DNA of 64,000 nucleotides, from positions 1,013,380 to 1,077,379 of the forward strand of contig CANLWG010000001.1 in NCBI GenBank assembly GCA_947494715.1. Reading direction: 5' to 3'. The position numbers and the translations under genes were made by a program. Numbering within the stretch: position 1 is the stretch's first letter; every line of letters begins with the position of its first letter. This stretch comes from an uncultured Flavobacteriaceae bacterium. GTDB taxonomy: Bacteria > Bacteroidota > Bacteroidia > Flavobacteriales > Flavobacteriaceae. Shown one piece after another: positions 36,170-45,140 of the stretch. The notes beneath the pieces were generated by a model. It worked only from the letters and a program-made list of their open reading frames with translations. It made no database searches and had not been told where the DNA came from.

Positions 36170-37807
36170 ATGTTAGCTATCTATTGTAGGATATCACAGG
36201 AGAAGGAGGAAGGTAAGGATAGGTCGATTGACTATCAAAGGCAGACGGGTATCGAATTGGCCAAAAAATTATACCTGCCCTACAAAATTTATACAGATGA
36301 AGGAATAAGTGGTACTTGGCCAATATCTCAAAGACCTGCCTTCTTTGAGCTACTCTCCGACATACTCGCCAAAAACAGCAAAATTACGACCGTTTTCGCC
36401 TTCGACCCAAGCAGATTGTACCGTAGCGACGAAACAAGGCTAAACTTTCTGACCGCCGTAAAGAAAAGAAACATTGAGCTGTATTTTAACAATGGCATTT
36501 TCGATTGGTCAGACCCCTACATGGAATTTATGGGAAAAGTTCTATCGGCAACCGATGTACTTCACGTTGATATAACAAAGCTAAAGGTAAAAGGGGTTCT
36601 TAAGGAAAGGTCTAAAAAGGGAAAGGTGCACGGGGTAATGCCGTATGGCTACCAGAGGGATGAAAACGAAAAAATGATACCTGACCCTGAGGAGGCCGAG
36701 GTTATAAAGCTCATCTACAAATGGTCTTTAGAGGATATGGGATATACAGCTATATCCCAAAAGCTTAATGAAATGGAAGTGCCTACTCGATACAATAAAT
36801 ATGGGGGTACTTATGAAGTTGATATAAATAGAAATAATTACCTCCCAAAGAAAAAAGTTATCAAGGACAAGGGAAAGGCCAAATGGGTAAGTGGAACTAT
36901 AAAGAATATTCTGCACAATGACACCTATACGGGTATACGGAGATTTGGCGACGTAGAGTTTTCAATACCTGCCATTATAGACAAGGCCACTTTTGACAAC
37001 GTTGGAAAAAATATAGAGAAACGAAGAAAAAAGAGCGGTAAAAAGAACTTCCATAAGTATTTATTGAACGACCTTGTTTTTTGCTCAAAGTGTGGTAAGC
37101 GTTATACGGGGAGGGAGGTCAACGCTCATTTTTATTACCGTTGTACCAGCAGGATAACTAGAGGGGCTAGTTGTGGAAACAGAGGTATTAGGATGGTGGT
37201 TATGGACACCCTTATATGGGGAAGATTCTTTAAATCCAAAGAGTTATCTGTACTTGTGGAGAAGCATCTAAAAGACAACTCAAATAACGAGAAAATAAAC
37301 CAATTAGAGGTTAATTTAGGGACTTTTGAGAGGAGTCTGGACAGTTTGTCCAAAGAGCGCGGGAACGCTGTTAGATTAGCTGTACAAGGGCTTTTAAAAG
37401 AGCGGGATATAGAGCCAGAATTGGCACGGATAGACGGAGCGATTTTAGACCTGAAAACCAAGTCAAAAAATGTTAGGGAGCAATTAAACAGTTACTCAAA
37501 AGCCGATAAAAGATTAGATGAGATAGGCACGGACTTAAACCGGATAAAAACAAGCACTTCATTTATTGATAAACAGAAGCTTTTGCGAAAATATATCAAG
37601 TCCATTACAATATCCTATAAAGAGGATTGGTACACTCTGGATATTGAGTTTACTATTACTGGTATGCCAATGGAAAAATATGAGCTTGATAAAGACTACA
37701 AATTGGCTGTACAGGTCGATGACTCAGGCAACCGTATTGTTATACATCTAAAGACGGGAGAGATAACCTACCATCCTAAGACCGACGTCTATTTCGGGGA
37801 ATTATAG
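36170..37807 (+). CDS. Large serine recombinase (integrase) of element 1
   Basis: This is a 545-residue recombinase. The N-terminal resolvase domain (about 1-150) has catalytic Ser9 in 'AIYCRISQEKEEG' and 'DEGISGTWPISQRPAFFELL'. The recombinase domain (about 160-300) has 'KVHGVMPYGYQ' and 'TIKNILHNDTYTG'. A zinc ribbon (about 303-345) has CSKCGK and a distal Cys pair; then come a long coiled coil (about 370-470) and a C-terminal tail. It starts 68 bp from the left end, the normal place for an integrase acting on its own attachment site. The C-terminal 180 residues are nearly the same as in element 2's recombinase while the catalytic half is different, which fits their different target sites. 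Confidence 0.93.
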   Translation: MLAIYCRISQEKEEGKDRSIDYQRQTGIELAKKLYLPYKIYTDEGISGTWPISQRPAFFELLSDILAKNSKITTVFAFDPSRLYRSDETRLNFLTAVKKRNIELYFNNGIFDWSDPYMEFMGKVLSATDVLHVDITKLKVKGVLKERSKKGKVHGVMPYGYQRDENEKMIPDPEEAEVIKLIYKWSLEDMGYTAISQKLNEMEVPTRYNKYGGTYEVDINRNNYLPKKKVIKDKGKAKWVSGTIKNILHNDTYTGIRRFGDVEFSIPAIIDKATFDNVGKNIEKRRKKSGKKNFHKYLLNDLVFCSKCGKRYTGREVNAHFYYRCTSRITRGASCGNRGIRMVVMDTLIWGRFFKSKELSVLVEKHLKDNSNNEKINQLEVNLGTFERSLDSLSKERGNAVRLAVQGLLKERDIEPELARIDGAILDLKTKSKNVREQLNSYSKADKRLDEIGTDLNRIKTSTSFIDKQKLLRKYIKSITISYKEDWYTLDIEFTITGMPMEKYELDKDYKLAVQVDDSGNRIVIHLKTGEITYHPKTDVYFGEL

Positions 37808-37872
37808 TGTGGTAGAATTCTTATAAGTTTTAAAGATTTGCTAATTTGGCTAGCAGTTAGATACACGACCAA

Positions 37873-38382
37873 ATGATAAACCAACTTGGCATAAAGCTAT
37901 TGAAGAACATATTCGCTATAATAGGCTTTACTGCGCCTTTAGTGACTTCGCTCAATTGGAAATATAATGCTGTTTTTGTTTTTGCAGGTTTATCGCTATC
38001 GGCAATAGCATATTTATTAGTGGAGTTGTACGAAATTAACCACAAAAAATATTTGAAAGTCAAAGGTCGTGTCCCGGGATATGGTTTATACGAAGGCGCA
38101 AATATCATTAGAATACAATCAAATCCAAAGATTCCCAAGGACAGTTTACTTACGTTAATGACGAAGGGCTCTGGAATTGCTAACCCCATTTGTATTCTTA
38201 AAATAATTGAATCAGTTAAAGGTGAAGAAATTCAAGCAATACAGGTACTCCCAACTGCGGGTGATTTAGATTTAAGCACATATTTTATTGACTCCAATAA
38301 GCTTAACAACCTTTATGTTACGGTAATTATAAAGGAAACAGAATTAGAAATAATAAAATCAATAATCAATGGACATTTATAG
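37873..38382 (+). CDS. Unrecognised membrane protein, element 1 cargo
   Basis: This is a 169-residue protein with two N-terminal membrane segments (about residues 9-28 and 33-54) and a soluble C-terminal domain of about 110 residues rich in beta strands. I recognise no family. It overlaps the next gene by 14 bp, so the two probably act together. It lies directly behind the recombinase, in the slot where element 2 carries its ATPase-nuclease. Confidence 0.6.
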   Translation: MINQLGIKLLKNIFAIIGFTAPLVTSLNWKYNAVFVFAGLSLSAIAYLLVELYEINHKKYLKVKGRVPGYGLYEGANIIRIQSNPKIPKDSLLTLMTKGSGIANPICILKIIESVKGEEIQAIQVLPTAGDLDLSTYFIDSNKLNNLYVTVIIKETELEIIKSIINGHL

Positions 38383-38758
38383 GGTCGTGGAAATAATCAC
38401 AGGAACTAAAGTTATTTTGAACTGTGGTAGAGAACAAAAAATTTCACTTGGAGATAAATTCGAGATATATGGTTTAACCGAAGTATTGGTCGACCCAGAA
38501 ACTGAAGAAGAATTGGGGAAAGCGGAAATAATAAGAGGAAAAGGCGAAGTCACCAATTTACAAGACAAATTATGTACAATCGAATCCTACCTCAAGGAAA
38601 GCCAATATGGCTCTAGAAAAATTATCCGAAGAACCAGCAGTCCTTTCGGAAGCATCTTTAATCAACCCTCAACTGAAGAAGAAATAACAGCGGAACCATT
38701 GCTTAAAAGGTTTGAAGATATACAAATAGGCGATTACGCTAGGAAATTAGATTTTTAG
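38369..38758 (+). CDS. Small beta-barrel-like soluble protein, element 1 cargo
   Basis: This is a 129-residue protein without signal or membrane segment. The first half, 'VVEIITGTKVILNCGREQKI' and 'SLGDKFEIYGLTEVLVDPET', resembles the small beta domain seen at the C-terminus of FlgT-like proteins ('v-x-G-x-x-V-x-L-N-x-G ... v-G-D-x-F-x-v-y'). The second half is charged. It is translated with the membrane protein before it. Its function is unknown. Confidence 0.55.
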   Translation: MDIYRVVEIITGTKVILNCGREQKISLGDKFEIYGLTEVLVDPETEEELGKAEIIRGKGEVTNLQDKLCTIESYLKESQYGSRKIIRRTSSPFGSIFNQPSTEEEITAEPLLKRFEDIQIGDYARKLDF

Positions 38759-38883
38759 TCGATATACCCGAGATATTTTAATAGAGCAGCTATCAGAATA
38801 ACGGCTATACCTATTCTAGTTGCCCACTTGCCTAGAGTACTATGGAATATCCAAAATCTAGTATCGTTCTCGTCTCCGAACAT
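38755..38883 (-). CDS. Possible 42-residue single-span membrane peptide
   Basis: A minus-strand frame starts with ATG at 38883 and encodes a charged N-terminus (MFGDENDTRF), a middle with WIFHSTLGKWATR and one hydrophobic segment (IGIAVILIAALLKYLGY). Its stop overlaps the convergent stop of the gene at 38758. TATATTTA lies just upstream as a possible -7 box. Composition is protein-like, but nothing else supports it. The remainder of 38884-39099 holds no gene I can see. Confidence 0.4.
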   Translation of the reverse strand: MFGDENDTRFWIFHSTLGKWATRIGIAVILIAALLKYLGYID

Positions 38884-39099
38884 TTGCTAAATATAGCTAA
38901 TCATTAATTTAATTGCTTCCAATTATTTATACGCCCAAAATCTAAGTTTAAGTCCTTAGTCAGCTTAGGAATCGTTTATCTATTAAATCGAATGAGTTTT
39001 TCGTATATGTAATAAGTTTTCTACCTTGTATTTTACAAGTGCAGTATAGTTGTTAACTATATTCAATTATTAAGTGGATTTTGATCCGTCTTTATTTAA

Positions 39100-39696
39100 A
39101 TGAGTCATCAACACGAAACAAATAGAAAAAAAGAGCCCTTAATAGATAAGCGGCTAGCAGGTCTTGGAAAATTTACCAGCCAATTCTTGTATTTGTTGTT
39201 GATAACTACAATTCTTTTATATGCCGCAATTACACCAAACGAACTTGCAGCCTTACCTGAAGAAAAAAGATTTCTTCTAAAACCCGAAATAATCTGGATG
39301 CTCTTACCGAGCTTTCAGTTAGCGGTAATTGCAATATTATTAGGAAGTATGATTGCTACAAGGGACTTAATCTTCTCATTAAAAAATCCACACGTGCCGG
39401 ACGAAATACCAAATTTCTTTGATATGTTAAGATATCAAAATAGGGAATTTGGATACTCCCAGGTTAACTTTAACTTACTTGCAATTATCCCTTATTTCTC
39501 TTATCAGATATTCATTTTATTGAACTTCACATATGGAGTTTATCATGCTTATTTACGAACCACATTTGAAAACAAAATTCATTGGGAACTCTTACTTATT
39601 AACGGTTTTTTGATTCTTCTTATCAGCATACGTTTGTATGATAACATCGGGTTTAAAGTAAGGAGATTCGCTAGTAAATTCAAAAAACAGAAATAA
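39100..39696 (+). CDS. Four-span membrane protein, element 1 cargo
   Basis: This is a 198-residue protein with a charged cytoplasmic N-terminus (about 25 residues), membrane segments at about 28-46, 67-87, 122-142 and 159-178, and a basic C-terminal tail (RRFASKFKKQK). I recognise no family. It has its own upstream gap of about 200 bp and is not coupled to the previous pair. It occupies the variable slot between the recombinase and the first 51-bp site. Confidence 0.55.
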   Translation: MSHQHETNRKKEPLIDKRLAGLGKFTSQFLYLLLITTILLYAAITPNELAALPEEKRFLLKPEIIWMLLPSFQLAVIAILLGSMIATRDLIFSLKNPHVPDEIPNFFDMLRYQNREFGYSQVNFNLLAIIPYFSYQIFILLNFTYGVYHAYLRTTFENKIHWELLLINGFLILLISIRLYDNIGFKVRRFASKFKKQK

Positions 39697-39816
39697 AAGT
39701 AAATCCACATAACAAATGATATAGTGCATGGCATTTTAATATAGTAGGCTCTTATAGTCAGGTGCAAGCCAAGTTATGATATAATCATAGATGACATTGA
39801 AAGGTCTCAGAGTGTT

Positions 39817-39867
39817 CTAAAATTTTTATGGGTATCCTTATAAATGGGAGAGCCTCCAATACTGTCC
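39817..39867 (+). repeat. 51-bp cassette site, type I (element 1, recombinase side)
   Basis: Begins CTAAAATTTTT and ends AATACTGTCC. The site at 57880-57930 (opposite strand) in element 2 has the same length and matches at roughly 42 or more positions, including shared outer flank GTCTCAGAGTGTT. It has the same two ends as the type II site at 40469-40519, with a different middle (34 of 51 identical). The pair stands in direct orientation around the gene at 39920. Confidence 0.8.
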
Positions 39868-39893
39868 ATAGCCGAAAATGGTCATCAAAAAGT

Positions 39894-39901
39894 TATCTTT
39901 G
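39894..39901 (+). promoter_or_regulatory. -7 box of the cassette gene
   Basis: TATCTTTG fits TAnnTTTG and lies 18 bp before the ATG at 39920, inside the 51-bp sites, so the cassette gene brings its own promoter. Confidence 0.5.
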
Positions 39902-39919
39902 CAAAAAGAAACAAACTAT

Positions 39920-40438
39920 ATGGAAAATACTTTAACATTTCAAAACTCTCCCTCTGTGGTAATAGCTTCAAACACTTTTGTTAATGTTCCTGTAATCTTG
40001 AGATATGAGGACATCAACCTTATTGAAGTTGTACAGGAGCAGAGTTTGGAATATACTACTCAGATACCGATTTACCATCAAGACGGCACTTATCTTGCGA
40101 AAGTAACTGGCAATAGAATGTACCCTACCGAGGATGGTAAAAAAGCGGGACTCAAAATTGAAAAATATCACGGCCTATGGGTCTGCAAAATGGAGAATAG
40201 AACTTTGTTTGAAATTGAGCAAGGTACGGGAGATTTCTTTAAAGCTTCGGCTGAATTGTACACACCTGACGGATATTTTGTAAAATGCACAGATGCAGGC
40301 ACTCCAAGTCTAATAGATATTCATGGTAACGCTCTTAAATTGGGCGGTTTGGTTTTGTCAGGAAATACATTTAACGGGTGTAGTGTAGGAGTGTGGCTCA
40401 AAAAGGACGGAGCATTAGCAATTGGAGTAAATGAGTAA
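39920..40438 (+). CDS. Unrecognised protein in the 51-bp-site cassette of element 1
   Basis: The ATG at 39920 (MENTLTFQNSPSVVIASNTF) is preferred because the upstream in-frame ATG (39878) lies before the -7 box. The 172-residue protein is soluble and beta-rich, with 'LEYTTQIPIYHQDGTYLAKV', 'TRNLFEIEQG'-like and 'CTDAGTPSLIDIHGNALKLG' stretches, ending 'NGCSVGVWLKKDGALAIGVN'. I know no family for it. It is the only gene between the two 51-bp sites. Confidence 0.6.
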   Translation: MENTLTFQNSPSVVIASNTFVNVPVILRYEDINLIEVVQEQSLEYTTQIPIYHQDGTYLAKVTGNRMYPTEDGKKAGLKIEKYHGLWVCKMENRTLFEIEQGTGDFFKASAELYTPDGYFVKCTDAGTPSLIDIHGNALKLGGLVLSGNTFNGCSVGVWLKKDGALAIGVNE

Positions 40439-40468
40439 CCACCAATCTTGAAGAGGTCATAGGATGGT

Positions 40469-40519
40469 CTAAAATTTTTACGGGGTACTATATATCCAGA
40501 CCGACCCCAAATACTGTCC
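40469..40519 (+). repeat. 51-bp cassette site, type II (element 1, resolvase side)
   Basis: Begins CTAAAATTTTT and ends AATACTGTCC; contains an inner dyad GGGGT...ACCCC. About 46 of 51 bases match the reverse complement of 57550-57600 in element 2. The small resolvase gene starts 115 bp downstream. Confidence 0.8.
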
Positions 40520-40634
40520 TTACCCTTATTCACACGCTTTTTGTATTACGTCGAGTTTAATTAACATGTCAGAAACGGACGTTGCAGTCTTGTAATATTT
40601 GTGCTAATTTGCCGTTATACAATAAATGCATGGC

Positions 40635-41285
40635 ATGAACTACATCGGATATTACAGGGTCTCGACGAAAGAGCAAGGGGTAAGCGGTCTAGGTCTGGCC
40701 TCTCAGCAGGAGAGCGTCAGGCGTTATATCTCCTCCGTTAATGGTAATCTCATTGAGGAGTTTACGGACGTTGCTAGCGGTAAAGCGGACAATAGGGAGA
40801 ACCTAAACAATGCTATCATTGCCTGCCAGAAGTATAAGGCCGTGCTAGTGGTTAAGAAGCTTGACAGGCTATCGAGAGGAGGCTTTAAGATAGCGGTACG
40901 CCTCGATGAGTTGGGCATAGATTATATAGAGTCCGACAGCCCCAATGACAATGAACTACTAAAGAACCTAAAGCTAGCGATAGCAAAGGATGAGAGGCAA
41001 AAGATTAGTGAGCGTACCAAGGCAGCACTAGCCATTAGAAAGTCTCAGGGCGTTAAGCTCGGCAATCTAAAGAACCTGACCGATGAGGGCAGGCTTAAAG
41101 GCTCTGAGGCCATGCGTTTGAAGAAAGAGCTCAATGAGAACAACCGACGAGCTAGAGCCCATGCCATGACCCTACGAAAGGATGGTATGACCCTACAGCA
41201 GATAGCCCATGAATTGAACACACACGGCTTCCAGACCTCCAGAGGTAAGGAGTTTTCTCCTACTCAGGTAAGCAGACTATTGTAG
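40635..41285 (+). CDS. Small serine recombinase (resolvase/invertase) of element 1
   Basis: This 216-residue protein starts at ATG 40635 (MNYIGYYRVSTKEQGVSGLG); another ATG lies 9 bp upstream. The resolvase domain has catalytic Ser in RVSTKEQ, 'VLVVKKLDRLSRGGFKIAVR' and 'AIAKDERQKISERTKAALAI'. The C-terminal helix-turn-helix is in 'MTLQQIAHELNTHGFQTSRG'. It is of the small type that acts on nearby paired sites, so the 51-bp sites just upstream or the TGGCACA repeats just downstream are candidate targets. Confidence 0.9.
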   Translation: MNYIGYYRVSTKEQGVSGLGLASQQESVRRYISSVNGNLIEEFTDVASGKADNRENLNNAIIACQKYKAVLVVKKLDRLSRGGFKIAVRLDELGIDYIESDSPNDNELLKNLKLAIAKDERQKISERTKAALAIRKSQGVKLGNLKNLTDEGRLKGSEAMRLKKELNENNRRARAHAMTLRKDGMTLQQIAHELNTHGFQTSRGKEFSPTQVSRLL

Positions 41286-41584
41286 TGTGCCACAACTTAG
41301 AAAGTGTGTGCCAGTTATTTTACTACGTTTTGGCACAGTAAAACTTAATGTTTATAGGGGTTAAGGTGGATTGTGCCACTTTGCACCTTAATTTTAGGCA
41401 CTCCTCCTATATAGTATACATATACTGTCTTAGGAGGGTAAAAACCCTATTTGATAGTGTGTATAGTATATATATATAAATATTAAAATATATATATAAT
41501 AGTGGCACAACCTCTGGGAAGCCCCGTATTTACTGAGAAGTTCTGTGCCACTTTGGTAATCCCCGAAATGGCACAGGTGGCACA
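41286..41584 (+). repeat. Cluster of eight TGGCACA/TGTGCCA repeats with AT-rich core
   Basis: Copies lie at 41286, 41307, 41331 (reverse), 41372, 41513 (reverse), 41544, 41569 (reverse) and 41578 (reverse). Between the two groups is a strongly AT-rich tract with runs of TATATATA (about 41461-41512). Repeats around an easily melted tract are the layout of iteron origins or of resolvase res sites. The whole 41286-41897 gap has no gene that I can support. Confidence 0.65.
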
Positions 41585-41840
41585 AGATGACACGGATACT
41601 TACCGAGAGGGTGTACGGTCGTACATTTTTATGCGTGATTTATATCCCCACAGACCATCTTACCAGACCTCAATTTAGATGCCCTTAATATAGTACCTGA
41701 CATGACCGTAGTCATGGATGGCAATGTCAATTTGTTATAAATATAACAATTGGTTAAAAATATAACATTTTATATTGAAATGAGAAGAAAAATAACACCT
41801 TTATGACATAAAAATACCCTATTTATCCATAAATGGAAAC

Positions 41841-41871
41841 AAAAAAGCCCCATACAATTAAATATAGGGCT
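41841..41871 (-). terminator. Terminator of the element 1 operon
   Basis: Read on the minus strand, AGCCCTATA and TATGGGGCT form a stem followed by six T, 26 bp beyond the stop of the 81-residue gene. Element 2 has a matching terminator after its 77-residue gene (56151-56180). Confidence 0.75.
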
Positions 41872-41897
41872 ATATAAGTACTGAGCGGAGTGCGTGG

Positions 41898-42143
41898 TTA
41901 GGTCTCGGCACTTGCTTTGAACTTTTTGACCAGTTCCTTAATCTGACTCTCAGTAATCCCATGTTTGGTATAAAGGTCATTTTTGGCGGTAATGTGGTTC
42001 CCCTGTACCCGTCGTGCTAGGTAGAAACAAACCAAATTGGCCTCCTCCCTTACTTTTGGGGTCATGGTCAGCATTCCTGACCGCTCCAGATTGAGCAGTA
42101 ATTGGGTACGGTTATGTACTTGTATTAATTTTGGTGTAAGCAT
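41898..42143 (-). CDS. Conserved 81-residue element protein (with 55883-56116)
   Basis: This is a small soluble, helical protein, very close to the 77-residue protein of element 2: 'MLTPKLIQVHNRTQLLLNLE' and 'KHGITESQIKELVKKFKA' are shared. The C-terminal part looks like a small helix-turn-helix. It is the last gene of the operon in both elements and its strong conservation while the big enzyme is swapped suggests a core job, such as a directionality factor or replication accessory (inference). I recognise no family. Confidence 0.75.
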   Translation of the reverse strand: MLTPKLIQVHNRTQLLLNLERSGMLTMTPKVREEANLVCFYLARRVQGNHITAKNDLYTKHGITESQIKELVKKFKASAET

Positions 42144-42188
42144 AATTTATTTAGGGCTTTAAATTGTTATTGATTTTCTACTTGACGG

Positions 42189-44567
42189 TTAAACCATGTC
42201 GAAGCCCTCCACCTTGTCAAGTGGAGTCTTTCCTTTCTCTTGCAACTCCTTAAGCTCCTGCTGATAGGACTTGCCGTAAACAGTCTCATAGTCTATTATT
42301 CTCTGCTTCTCCTCTGGCTCGAAGTAATGCAGGGAGTTCTCGTCAATGGCAGGTATGTAATTACAGGACACTAGCCAAACCCGTTTTGGATTTCCTCCGT
42401 CGATTCTTTTCCTGTACTTTTTACAGCCCAGTTCGTTCTGTAGGAATGCGGTAAGGTTGCCCTTAAATACTTTCTGCATACCGTTCTGGGAAACCTTATA
42501 AGACCTCGCTAAATCCAACATGGACTCGACGGACATAAAGACCTGCCTGTTAATGTTCATGGCACTTGGAGTATCAAAAACAGACCTTAGTAACCCGTAC
42601 TCCTGAGGCTCGTCCGCTATCTCTTTGGAGATACTCATTAGCTCGTCGTTCTCCTTTGAGGTAAGTCTCCATGACCATTTAGGGTCTGCCAGATAGAGAT
42701 TATGTAGCTCCTTGAACAGCTTCCTATGGTCTATCTCATATAGGCTGTTCTCATCATGGCCTATCTTATCTACATATACCCCGATAATCCTACTGTTGCC
42801 CGTGCGGTCGCTCAGTATTCCCTCATTGTTGGTAGAGCCTCCCAGTACCGCAAGACGTTGTGTCTTATGGTTCTGGTTCTGGGTAAACAGCTTCCGCTCT
42901 ATGGTCTGGCTGAACGAGGTAAGGCTCTTGAAGCCGTCCCATGTATGACCGCTCTTGAACATCTCCGCTAGCTCATTGTTATAGTGGAGCAAAACCCTAG
43001 AGATTTGGTCTATGACCTTTGCGGTATTAACTAGGTCTCCCTCAGAGAGAAAGTCCTCCCTCCACTCAGGAGGCAACAACTCCTCATAAAACGTACTCTT
43101 TCCCCGTCGCTGCTTACCTACAAGAATCAACACGAGCTCCAATTTGCGCTCCCCGTAAATGGCAGCTATGAGAGAGGTAAGCCATTTGACGATAAACTTT
43201 CTCATATCAGGCATACCGTCCTGATAGTAAAACTGGTCTAACAGCCTGTCCAGTTCCCCGTCCGGTTCTTCATTCTCAATATCTTTTAGGTAGTCCATAA
43301 AAGGGTTTACCTGTCTAGCCTCATTGACGAGCTGTACCTCCAAATTCCTGTCCGAGTAACTAGAGCCGACAGAGCTTTTAATGCCGTGTAACAAAGCCTC
43401 CCACGCTGTATTACTGGTACTTATGGAGGGTTCTATGCAATAGTCGAATTTGTAACTATTTGTACGGGTGTTTCTGGTAATCCCAGACGTACTTAGAAAG
43501 CTAGATACTAAAGCATACTTCTCATCTAGGCTGAGCTTGCCCTTTTTAGACCTGTTAATCTCTTTCAGGTCATTCAGGGTCAATACATCTTTGTTCTCTA
43601 TAACCTCATCTATGGACTGATGGGAGCTAAATGAGAAACCTGCTTTTATTGCATAATGGAAGAACGAGCCTATTTTGGCCTCCCCGTTCGCATTGCGTAA
43701 AAAGCTATCGTACTCCCTGTCAAACCTATCCCTTTCATATTTGGCAGCATTAGCCTGACAGAGCATCCTAAACAATTCCCTGCCCTGCTCCCCGTAGCTA
43801 TAACCAAAGGCGTTGCCCAAAGTCTTATAAAGACCAATATCATTTATAAAGTCAGGCTGTGTAGAGATGACCTCAGCTATATACTCCTCCATCTCCGATA
43901 CGCTAGGCTTACGTGATATGCCCTTAATTGTCGTATTGTTGATATACTTCGCTTCGGGCTTTAGTACCTCCACCTTAAATACCTCAGAGTCCTCATTTAT
44001 TTTAAAATCCTCATCATAGGTCAGGTATCTCACCCTGCAAATATTCTTACAAGCGTCGTCTAGGTCAATACCATACTTTCTATTAAAGTGGGAGACTACG
44101 CTCAAATAAGCAGTGGTATGTTGGTCTATTATCTCAGGCTTAAACTTACTATTATCTACCTCAACCCTGACCAGTATAAAGCGACCTATGCCACTAACTG
44201 ACTTAAGGCAGGCGTATATGTACGGGTCATTCTTTGAGTCCTCCAGAAATTTCTCTATCTCCTCCTTTGAGTCCATCCAGTTACTGGGCTCATGGTCTAG
44301 GTCAAGCCCAATAAATCCGTTATGGTTCAACACATCCCCGTTGTTGCGACCGCTAAACTCTCCAAGAGTAAATATTGGCAGCTCACTTTTTAGGCGGTTA
44401 TAGTTTGGCTTTTTGGAGCGGTCAGCCTCGTATGCCTCCCTAGCTTTCAAAACCTTGTCCTTATACTTCCCGTCCCGTATCTCGTCGAGAACGGACTTTA
44501 AACTTCTGATTTTGGGCTTACCATTGTCTTTGATACTATCCCAATAGGATATTTTAGAATCGCTCAT
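42189..44567 (-). CDS. BT4734-like primase + VirE-family ATPase, element 1 replication protein
   Basis: This is a 792-residue protein. The N-terminal 200 residues look like the BT4734/BF3469 primase-polymerase-type domain ('GFIGLDLDHEPSNWMDSKEE', 'YACLKSVSGIGRFILVRVEV', 'NICRVRYLTYDEDF'). A linker follows, then from about residue 440 a VirE/VapE-type ATPase with Walker A 'LVGKQRRGKSTFYEELLP' (about 484-500), 'LLHYNNELAEMF', and sensor text 'LAVLGGSTNNEGILSDRTGN'. This pairing of primase and superfamily-3-like helicase is standard in satellites and plasmids of Bacteroidota. It overlaps the upstream 188-residue gene by 4 bp. Confidence 0.85.
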   Translation of the reverse strand: MSDSKISYWDSIKDNGKPKIRSLKSVLDEIRDGKYKDKVLKAREAYEADRSKKPNYNRLKSELPIFTLGEFSGRNNGDVLNHNGFIGLDLDHEPSNWMDSKEEIEKFLEDSKNDPYIYACLKSVSGIGRFILVRVEVDNSKFKPEIIDQHTTAYLSVVSHFNRKYGIDLDDACKNICRVRYLTYDEDFKINEDSEVFKVEVLKPEAKYINNTTIKGISRKPSVSEMEEYIAEVISTQPDFINDIGLYKTLGNAFGYSYGEQGRELFRMLCQANAAKYERDRFDREYDSFLRNANGEAKIGSFFHYAIKAGFSFSSHQSIDEVIENKDVLTLNDLKEINRSKKGKLSLDEKYALVSSFLSTSGITRNTRTNSYKFDYCIEPSISTSNTAWEALLHGIKSSVGSSYSDRNLEVQLVNEARQVNPFMDYLKDIENEEPDGELDRLLDQFYYQDGMPDMRKFIVKWLTSLIAAIYGERKLELVLILVGKQRRGKSTFYEELLPPEWREDFLSEGDLVNTAKVIDQISRVLLHYNNELAEMFKSGHTWDGFKSLTSFSQTIERKLFTQNQNHKTQRLAVLGGSTNNEGILSDRTGNSRIIGVYVDKIGHDENSLYEIDHRKLFKELHNLYLADPKWSWRLTSKENDELMSISKEIADEPQEYGLLRSVFDTPSAMNINRQVFMSVESMLDLARSYKVSQNGMQKVFKGNLTAFLQNELGCKKYRKRIDGGNPKRVWLVSCNYIPAIDENSLHYFEPEEKQRIIDYETVYGKSYQQELKELQEKGKTPLDKVEGFDMV

Positions 44568-45130
44568 GTCCTACTTTTTAAAAGTTCTATAACTTCTTGC
44601 TCAGACAGTTTTTTATGGTCTCCAAAGAGCATAATCTCTCCCTTTTCAGCTACGATTGCACATCCATTTATTGAATACCCGTACCAAACATCATATAGCC
44701 CATTGACAGGTAGCTTTTCTTTTCTTATGTAGTCAGTCAACAAAGAGCTGTTCAATTGAGCCCTTAAGTCATCTATACGGCTACCATAGGTATTCTCATG
44801 GACATTATCCCCCTCCCTGACCATTACGTAAGGCGTTATACCGCACATATCAAACCAGTATACCAGTCGTCTGAATGAGTACACTCCTGATTTAAGAAGT
44901 CTAAATTTGAACGACCTCCACGGGCTGTATTTTGGCTCATTGGCTATATATACCTCATTAGGTAGGCTACCAGTCTCATTGTAAATCTTTAAAGCGTACT
45001 CCTTAACTGCTCGAATAATCTCGGCCTTTGAGTAGCATCTCTTAGTAAGCTTATGCCTTACTCCTCTGTGTTTTTTACGACTGTCAAACACGCTGTTTAA
45101 CTTCTCGTTTATCATTACTTTTATTTCCAT
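44564..45130 (-). CDS. Unrecognised 188-residue protein, element 1 only
   Basis: This is a basic N-terminus (KKHRGVRHKLTKRCYSKAEI) followed by helical text with 'LPNEVYIANEPKYSPWRSFK' and a C-terminal beta part ending 'KKLSEQEVIELLKSRT'. It may bind DNA. It has no counterpart in element 2, where the gene at this place is fused into or replaced by the large helicase. Its stop overlaps the primase-VirE start, so the two are likely partners. Confidence 0.6.
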   Translation of the reverse strand: MEIKVMINEKLNSVFDSRKKHRGVRHKLTKRCYSKAEIIRAVKEYALKIYNETGSLPNEVYIANEPKYSPWRSFKFRLLKSGVYSFRRLVYWFDMCGITPYVMVREGDNVHENTYGSRIDDLRAQLNSSLLTDYIRKEKLPVNGLYDVWYGYSINGCAIVAEKGEIMLFGDHKKLSEQEVIELLKSRT

Positions 45131-45140
45131 ATCATATTTT

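Noticed and set aside
38759..39099. Attachment site or rRNA/tRNA gene in the gap
   Set aside because: No cloverleaf or repeat of the element ends can be found; only the small minus-strand peptide frame is visible. I saw no tRNA or rRNA gene anywhere in the window.
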